From the NCBI RefSeq assembly GCF_020181655.1, contig NZ_CP084032.1:4774001-4838000 (forward strand): a stretch of 64,000 nucleotides of DNA, written 5' to 3'. Shown here piece by piece: positions 63,935 to 64,000 of this stretch. Each line of letters begins with the position of its first letter. The first letter of the stretch is position 1. The stretch comes from Pectobacterium colocasium (GTDB lineage: Bacteria; Pseudomonadota; Gammaproteobacteria; Enterobacterales; Enterobacteriaceae). A program made the position numbers and the translations under genes. The notes under the pieces are model-generated. The model searched no databases. It was not told the DNA's origin and worked only from the letters and a program-made list of their open reading frames with translations.

Positions 63935-64000
63935 TGGTGGAGCTATGCGGGATCGAACCGCAGACCTCCTGCGTGCAAAGCAGGCGCTCTCCCAGCTGAG
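63935..64000 (-). tRNA. tRNA-Ala (anticodon TGC), 5' end beyond window
   Basis: The 3' 66 nt of a tRNA with encoded CCA: CTCAGCTGGGAGAGCGCC, anticodon loop TTTGCAC in the stem CCTGC/GCAGG, and GTTCGATCC. The first ten bases lie outside. Its place in the 16S-23S spacer is typical of Ile/Ala operons. Confidence 0.95.

Overview
The window is chromosomal DNA of an enterobacterium, most likely a soft-rot Pectobacterium or close relative (Pectobacteriaceae). Nearly every housekeeping gene reads like its E. coli counterpart. The gene order also matches two E. coli neighbourhoods: prlC-rsmJ ... uspA-uspB-pitA-yhiN, and typA/glnA-glnL-glnG-yshB-hemN-yihI/yihA-spf-polA-dsbA-srkA-yihD/mobA-mobB-rrn. The genus is an inference from gene content and repeat families; no marker was searched.

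Layout. 1-1564: the 3'-truncated end of hscC (Hsp70 family). 1.8-5.1 kb: a foreign-looking, AT-rich patch with a two-gene locus (a DUF1413-like protein plus a possible small nuclease), a gene fragment, an IS3-family element and a yghW-like gene whose start codon now lies inside the IS end. 5.1-10.3 kb: a cell-surface-signalling iron/heme uptake module on the minus strand (TonB-dependent transducer, ECF sigma factor, FecR-type anti-sigma, private TonB), with a Fur box in front of the sigma gene. 10.7-23.5 kb: prlC-rsmJ, a periplasmic 5'-nucleotidase-family enzyme, an FAD oxidoreductase bracketed by two copies of a palindromic repeat, gdhA, uspA, uspB, pitA, yhiN. 23.6-30 kb: a CSS-EAL c-di-GMP phosphodiesterase, an Ail/OmpX-like protein, tRNA-Pro, eptB, ligB. 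30.3-36.2 kb: the gmk-rpoZ-spoT-trmH-recG cluster. 36.4-42.1 kb: xanP with a PurR-like operator, yicH, fabY/yiiD, dtd, yihX. 42.2-50.2 kb: typA and, divergent from it, the nitrogen-control operon glnA-glnL-glnG with NtrC sites and a sigma-54 promoter, then yshB and hemN. 50.3-59.1 kb: a 75-bp tandem repeat, yihI, yihA, Spot 42 RNA, polA, dsbA, srkA, yihD, a 197-bp MITE-like repeat, mobA, mobB. 59.07-60.38 kb: an ISL3-family element inserted into the last codons of mobB with a perfect 8-bp target duplication. 60.5-64 kb: the 3' part of an rRNA operon on the minus strand (tRNA-Ala, 23S, 5S, terminator).

How the parts work together. The nitrogen block pairs glutamine synthetase with its NtrB/NtrC regulators, and gdhA elsewhere supplies the second ammonia-assimilation route. 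SpoT, omega and Gmk link guanine nucleotides to the stringent response. The receptor-sigma-anti-sigma-TonB set looks self-contained for sensing and importing a heme-like or iron-chelate substrate. The least explained parts are the DUF1413/nuclease-like pair at 1.8-2.8 kb, the repeat families (three copies of a ~105-bp palindrome, a 75-bp tandem array and a MITE), and two IS junctions that re-write the end of a host gene.
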